Shown here in pieces: positions 6,348-9,125 of a stretch of DNA of 9,125 bases. Location: the NCBI GenBank assembly GCA_002367635.1, contig DFDI01000092.1, positions 6,911-16,035 of the forward strand, given 5' to 3'. Below the pieces are notes generated by a model. It made no database searches. It was not told the DNA's origin and saw only the letters and a program-made list of their open reading frames with translations. The stretch's first letter is position 1. Each line of letters begins with the position of its first letter. The translations under genes and the position numbers were made by a program. This stretch comes from Betaproteobacteria bacterium UBA3031. Lineage in GTDB: Bacteria; Pseudomonadota; Gammaproteobacteria; Burkholderiales; Eutrophovitaceae.

Positions 6348-6854
6348 TTAAAGTCTTTCGACTGCGTGTGATTTCTCAAAGTCAGGCTTAAAGGTGTCTA
6401 TCAATGATTGATAGAGCTGTCTTGCCCTAGGTCGGTTATCTTGAGAATAACTGCAAACATATACGTCAACAGTCACATAATTTTTTTCTGGCCAGGTATG
6501 CAAAGAAACGTGTGACTCAGCAAGTACAACCATACCTGTCACGCCACCCTCACCATCAAACTGGTGAAAAAATTCACCAACAGTGGACAATCCGGCATCT
6601 TTGACCAATTTCAGGCAATGCTCTCTCAGCAAGTCGGCATCCACCATAAATTCTTCGCTACATTTAACGTCATACAAATCCCCCATGACATGTAGTCCCG
6701 GAGTTTCTTTAACCTTATGTAGTGAAGCCCTCGAAGACGACTCTTCAACTGAAGAACCACCAACCAGATGGAGACCTAAATCGTCCCCGTTTTTATGAAG
6801 CGTTTCTGTCTCCGTTGCGACCGGACGAACCTTCTTCAATTTGAGATTACGCAT
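6348..6854 (-). CDS. speD: SpeD, S-adenosylmethionine decarboxylase proenzyme, bacterial short type
   Basis: It decarboxylates AdoMet to supply the aminopropyl donor used by SpeE. The proenzyme cleaves itself to make a pyruvoyl group. The cleavage site is seen as AESHVSLHTWPE, between E113 and S114. H119 and C134 (VDVYVC) match the conserved active-site His and Cys of the Thermotoga-type enzyme. The core starts at GLHVMGDLYDV (residue 53). This protein has about 50 extra residues before that, more than the short bacterial type usually has. The ATG at 6854 is chosen because GGAGGGAG stands just upstream (GGGAG eight bases away). A longer frame starting with TTG at 6935 would place that site inside the gene. 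It is the first gene of speD-speE, with a promoter at 7032-7059. Confidence 0.94.
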   Translation of the reverse strand: MRNLKLKKVRPVATETETLHKNGDDLGLHLVGGSSVEESSSRASLHKVKETPGLHVMGDLYDVKCSEEFMVDADLLREHCLKLVKDAGLSTVGEFFHQFDGEGGVTGMVVLAESHVSLHTWPEKNYVTVDVYVCSYSQDNRPRARQLYQSLIDTFKPDFEKSHAVERL

Positions 6855-7025
6855 ATCACAATCTCCCTCCGTAATGCGAGGCAATGCCCCACCGTTGCGT
6901 CGAGGACGCGTACCCAAACCGCGATTCCCGCCCAAAGTTCACGTGGCAGCAATTCCCACTGAGTTCTTCGAACGACCCAGCGACCAGACAAAAAATCAAA
7001 CTACCGACTGATCGAAATACTTGAA
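6855..7025 (-). other. Long 5' leader of the speD-speE transcript
   Basis: If transcription starts about seven bases after the -10 at 7032, the leader is about 170 bases. It can form short hairpins: GTTC/GAAC around 6963-6973, GCGTC/GACGC with a CTC loop at 6897-6909, and a stem at 6866-6881 over the ribosome binding site. A six-codon frame GTG...TGA (6939-6959, peptide MGIAAT) sits in its middle. I recognise no known riboswitch class. Confidence 0.4.
6866..6881 (-). promoter_or_regulatory. Hairpin that can hide the speD ribosome binding site
   Basis: On the minus strand CCTC (6878-6881) can pair with GAGG (6866-6869), with one more G-C pair next to a bulged G and a CATTA loop. The GAGG is part of the speD Shine-Dalgarno sequence GGAGGGAG. 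The stem is short, so regulation is possible but weakly supported. Confidence 0.3.
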
Positions 7026-7065
7026 GGCCGCACTATACGTTTTCGGCAGAGTAATTCAAGTATTT
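7015..7065. repeat. 11-bp inverted repeat flanking the speD promoter
   Basis: AAATACTTGAA (7015-7025) and TTCAAGTATTT (7055-7065) are perfect reverse complements separated by 29 bases. The upper arm overlaps the -35 element and the lower arm lies at the expected transcription start. The arm centres are 40 bases apart, close to four turns of helix. This suits a regulator that binds two half-sites or loops over the promoter. The RNA would contain only the lower arm, so it is probably a DNA-level signal. Confidence 0.6.
7032..7059 (-). promoter_or_regulatory. Sigma-70 promoter of speD-speE
   Basis: On the minus strand TTGAAT (7054-7059) is followed after 16 bases by TATAGT (7032-7037, five of six consensus bases). 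The start of transcription would be near 7025. It is the best -35/-10 pair in the gap between the SDR gene and speD. The AT-rich inverted repeat at 7060-7079 lies directly upstream of the -35 and may act as an UP-like element or as part of the operator. Confidence 0.6.
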
Positions 7066-7079
7066 TTTACGAAAAATAC
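7060..7079. repeat. AT-rich inverted repeat just upstream of the speD -35
   Basis: GTATTTTT and AAAAATAC are perfect 8-base arms around a TACG loop. It shares bases with the upper arm of the larger inverted repeat at 7015-7065, so two alternative palindromic structures overlap here. It has no gene stop nearby and sits 125 bases after the SDR stop, so it is unlikely to be that gene's terminator. Confidence 0.45.
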
Positions 7080-7204
7080 CGATAACAAGTCGTCAAGGAA
7101 TCACGGGTAGAAGCATTTGTTGGGTACCGTAACTCAAAAATAAGGACTAATATTAAAGCCAAAAAAAATATCTATCTGATTTTATTGGTTTTTTATCTAA
7201 AATA
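7080..7204. other. Non-coding stretch after the SDR gene, nothing clear
   Basis: This is the rest of the 350-base gap between the SDR stop and speD. It is AT-rich, with a run of eight T on the minus strand near 7161-7168 that is not preceded by a stable GC hairpin. I see no gene, RNA or convincing terminator in it. Confidence 0.5.
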
Positions 7205-7984
7205 CTACAAAGTCCCGTTATAGACTCCACCGTCAATGAGAAAGTTGTGCCCCGTGATATACGAGGCCTGCGCACTACAGATGTATGCACACAGTTGCCC
7301 AAACTCTTTAGGCTGTCCAAACCGGCCCGCCGGGATTGCATTGAGTCTCGATTGAGCGACCTCCTCAATTGTCGTATTGCTCTGTTTTGCCATTGCTGCC
7401 ATGCGACCATTCATCGTCTCAGTAGCAAATGCTCCAGGGAGAATATTGTTAATGGTCACATTGTGCATGGGTGTTTGCCGAGAAAGACCAGCAATAAAAC
7501 CGGTTAAACCCGCTCTCGCACCATTCGACAAACCCAGGATTGGGATGGGCGCTTTCACAGCTGCTGACGTAATATTGACGATCCGTCCAAACTTTCGATC
7601 AATCATTCCATCCAAAACCGACTTGATGAGCTCAATCGGTGTCAACATATTCGCGTGGAGCGCCTTTTCCCAATCAGCGAGAGTAAAACTCCTGAAATCT
7701 CCAGCTGGAGGTCCACCCGCGTTATTGACCAAAATATCAAGCTGAGGGCAAGCCTTCATAGTCAGCTCTCGACCCTCTTGCGTCGTAATATCGGCAGCCA
7801 CCGTTTTAACCTCTACCGTAGTCCTCGAGCGTATATGTTCCGCCGTTTCCGCCAGCGCCTCTGCACCGCGTGCAACAATAATAATATTGACCCCTTCCTC
7901 CGCTAAGGACTCCGCACACGCTCGCCCCAACCCTTTACTTCCTGCACACACTAATCCCCATTTACCTTTCAGTCCGAAATCCAT
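7205..7984 (-). CDS. SDR-family protein with altered catalytic residues (3-oxoacyl-ACP reductase-like)
   Basis: It has the Rossmann fold of a classical short-chain dehydrogenase/reductase, at 259 residues. The nucleotide-binding loop is CAGSKGLGRA (13-22; G15, G18, G20), without the usual Thr. ILVNNAG (84-90), N112 in the helix-4 position, and S140 in RIVNITS are present. Where the YxxxK active site should be, the sequence is SNGAR (153-157): Ser instead of Tyr and Arg instead of Lys. LPGAF (182-186) and IDGG (250-253) near the end are typical. This pattern matches the BKR-like SDR subgroup with an imperfect tetrad. It may be a reductase with different chemistry or a non-catalytic protein; the substrate is unknown. 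The ATG at 7984 has GGAG five bases upstream and is preferred to a GTG six codons earlier. It is divergent from mlaA. Confidence 0.88.
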   Translation of the reverse strand: MDFGLKGKWGLVCAGSKGLGRACAESLAEEGVNIIIVARGAEALAETAEHIRSRTTVEVKTVAADITTQEGRELTMKACPQLDILVNNAGGPPAGDFRSFTLADWEKALHANMLTPIELIKSVLDGMIDRKFGRIVNITSAAVKAPIPILGLSNGARAGLTGFIAGLSRQTPMHNVTINNILPGAFATETMNGRMAAMAKQSNTTIEEVAQSRLNAIPAGRFGQPKEFGQLCAYICSAQASYITGHNFLIDGGVYNGTL

Positions 7985-8032
7985 AAACCCTCCATTTTCC
8001 ACCTTGAACTCTTATTTTTCTATCGAGCCACT

Positions 8033-8038
8033 ATTATA
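8033..8038 (-). promoter_or_regulatory. Possible -10 element for the SDR gene
   Basis: The minus strand reads TATAAT here, 48 bases before the SDR ATG. The expected -35 positions (AGAGTA and shifts) are poor. AGCCAC (8026-8031) and GTGGCT (8051-8056) form a 6-base inverted repeat around it, which could hold a regulator. Confidence 0.35.
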
Positions 8039-8072
8039 GTCACCTTCAGTGTGGCTACTCTAAAACACAGGT

Positions 8073-8078
8073 TATAAT
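8073..8078 (+). promoter_or_regulatory. Possible -10 element for mlaA
   Basis: The plus strand reads TATAAT, 29 bases before the mlaA ATG, giving a leader of about 23 bases. There is no good -35 at 16-18 bases and no extended TG motif. It is the only strong -10 hexamer before the gene. Confidence 0.4.
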
Positions 8079-8107
8079 TTAAACAGATTAATAATATGGT
8101 TTGACTA

Positions 8108-8854
8108 ATGAAAATTTGGTGCATCAATTTATTACTTGCTATTGCAGTTGTCACTGGTGGGTGCGCAACCGGCCCTAACGGCCATGATCCACTCGAGCCG
8201 ATGAACCGCAAAATTTATAGCTTTAACGAATCATTGGACGGAATTATTGTAAAACCTGTGACTAAAGCCTACGGGGCTTTTGTTCCCTCTCTTGTTCGCA
8301 CAGGGGTCCGGAATTTTTTCACGAACCTAGGTGTCCTCAACACAACGGTTAATGATTTGTTACAACTGAAGCTGCGTAATGTTCCGATCGATGTTGCACG
8401 CTTCACGACCAACTTGATTCTTGGAGTTGGTGGGATCTTTGATGTCGCCACAGAAATAGGGATCCCTTACCATGAGGAAGATTTTGGGCAGACCCTTGGA
8501 TATTGGGGTGTTGGCAGCGGCCCCTACCTTGTGCTGCCGTTATTTGGGCCCAGCACGCTTCGTGACGGCTTAGGAAAGCCCGTGGATTACTTTATAGATC
8601 CGATTTCACACATTGACCATGAATCCACCCGATGGAAAGTCACGGGCCTGAAAGTCATTGCCGCTCGAGAAAATTTGTTAGCGGTTGAAAATATGATGAA
8701 TGATTCCGCCATCGACAAATACAGCTTCATCAGAGACACGTGGCTACAGAGACGTGAGTACCAAATCAGAGATGGGGCGACCAGAAACATCAGCCCGAGC
8801 AAATACAGCAGAAAATCACTCAGGGAATTAGAATTAGAAGAAGACCTAAATTAG
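8108..8854 (+). CDS. mlaA: MlaA (VacJ), outer-membrane lipid asymmetry lipoprotein
   Basis: MlaA sits in the outer membrane with porins, removes phospholipids from the outer leaflet and passes them to periplasmic MlaC for return to the inner membrane. The 248-residue protein has a lipoprotein signal: a hydrophobic stretch at 6-16, and TGGC with lipidated C19. The residue after it is Ala, which fits outer-membrane sorting. Family stretches follow: DPLEPMNRKIYSFNESLD (27-44), VRNFFTNLG (67-75), a Gly-rich NLILGVGGIFDVA (102-114), and EDFGQTLGYWGVGSGPYLVLPLFGPSTLRD (124-153). YFIDP (161-165) is also present. The last 30 residues are charged and probably disordered. No clear Shine-Dalgarno precedes the ATG. 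It is the only plus-strand gene; no mlaBCDEF gene is beside it, as often found when mlaA stands alone. Confidence 0.95.
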   Translation: MKIWCINLLLAIAVVTGGCATGPNGHDPLEPMNRKIYSFNESLDGIIVKPVTKAYGAFVPSLVRTGVRNFFTNLGVLNTTVNDLLQLKLRNVPIDVARFTTNLILGVGGIFDVATEIGIPYHEEDFGQTLGYWGVGSGPYLVLPLFGPSTLRDGLGKPVDYFIDPISHIDHESTRWKVTGLKVIAARENLLAVENMMNDSAIDKYSFIRDTWLQRREYQIRDGATRNISPSKYSRKSLRELELEEDLN

Positions 8855-8941
8855 CGCTCCTTCCCCATGTTCTAAATCACAAAGATCCATTGATCTCAGA
8901 AACAAACAGTGTGCAAAACCGCTAGAACTGCACCCCCTTAA

Positions 8942-9125
8942 CTATTCTCCCGTCGCCTCACTGGATGGGGGCATAAAAAGGGCTGCAATAGGTTTTTTGT
9001 TAGCGCCCTTATCTAACCGAGTCTCTTTATTATCGACAGCCGGAACCAACGTCTCACTAACGCTTTCGCTAGGCGTATACGGCTCTGAGAAAAAAGTATC
9101 TCCTTTCGGCCTTTGGGTCTCCACT
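8942..9125 (-). CDS. C-terminal end of an unrecognised protein (cut by window edge)
   Basis: An open frame runs from the window edge to a TAG at 8942-8944, about 60 residues. It is rich in Ser, Thr, Glu, Lys and Pro (for example PYTPSESVSETLVPAV and FMPPSSEATGE) and looks disordered, with no motif I recognise. A GTG at 9124 could be a start, but the frame may continue beyond the window. It converges on mlaA, with an 87-base gap between the two stops. It could be spurious. Confidence 0.4.
   Translation of the reverse strand, partial: VETQRPKGDTFFSEPYTPSESVSETLVPAVDNKETRLDKGANKKPIAALFMPPSSEATGE

Noticed and set aside
6855..6935. Longer speD starting at a TTG at 6935
   Set aside because: It would put a strong GGAGGGAG ribosome binding site inside the gene, and the extra residues (GGNRGLGTRPRRNGG and on) look like translated leader.
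6855..7025. Known AdoMet riboswitch in the speD leader
   Set aside because: I could not fit the leader to any AdoMet riboswitch class I know; only short local stems are seen.
7153..7204. AT-rich hairpin and T-run as terminator of the SDR gene
   Set aside because: The possible stem around CCAATAAAAT has mismatches and almost no GC pairs, and the T-run is inside the arm, not after it.
7377..7745. 122-residue plus-strand open frame
   Set aside because: It lies entirely opposite the SDR gene, whose motifs are clear; no motif or ribosome binding site supports it.
8855..8941. AGATC-CATT-GATCT hairpin after mlaA as a terminator
   Set aside because: Only a five-pair stem and no T-run on either strand, so it is not a convincing intrinsic terminator.

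Overview
The window reads as a piece of a proteobacterial, most likely gammaproteobacterial, chromosome. The evidence is an outer-membrane lipid-asymmetry lipoprotein (MlaA), a PlsC-type acyltransferase, a bacterial speD-speE polyamine pair, Shine-Dalgarno spacing, and sox genes for periplasmic thiosulfate oxidation. A sulfur-oxidising bacterium is a reasonable guess. The species cannot be named from this sequence alone. Nine genes lie on the minus strand and mlaA alone is on the plus strand.

Layout, read in the direction of minus-strand transcription (high to low coordinates). At 8942-9125 there is the C-terminal end of an unrecognised open frame cut by the window edge. At 7205-7984 there is a short-chain dehydrogenase/reductase-like protein that lacks the usual Tyr/Lys active-site pair; it is divergent from mlaA (8108-8854, plus). 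At 6348-6854 and 5364-6317 lie speD (AdoMet decarboxylase) and speE (aminopropyltransferase), preceded by a good promoter flanked by an 11-bp inverted repeat and a leader of about 170 nt. At 4149-5267 there is a CaiB/BaiF-family protein with the alpha-methylacyl-CoA racemase catalytic residues. At 3832-3999 there is a tiny exported protein with a His/Glu-rich tail, framed by its own promoter/operator and a strong hairpin terminator. At 3618-431 lie soxA, soxX and soxB, closely packed, followed by the N-terminal part of a PlsC-like acyltransferase (1-364).

How the genes work together. SoxAX is the c-type cytochrome complex that couples thiosulfate to the SoxY carrier, and SoxB hydrolyses the resulting sulfonate, releasing sulfate. 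The carrier genes soxYZ and the sulfur dehydrogenase genes soxCD are not next to this cluster in the window, so the pathway must be completed from elsewhere. SpeD makes decarboxylated AdoMet, and SpeE transfers its aminopropyl group to a polyamine acceptor. The other genes do not form an obvious single pathway.

I see no convincing new multi-gene system. The points most worth a second look are regulatory: the symmetrical repeat around the speD promoter, the palindrome inside the promoter spacer of the small exported protein, and two palindromes upstream of soxA. Next come the SDR with altered catalytic residues and the SpeD N-terminal extension. No tRNA, rRNA, CRISPR array, insertion sequence or phage gene was seen.
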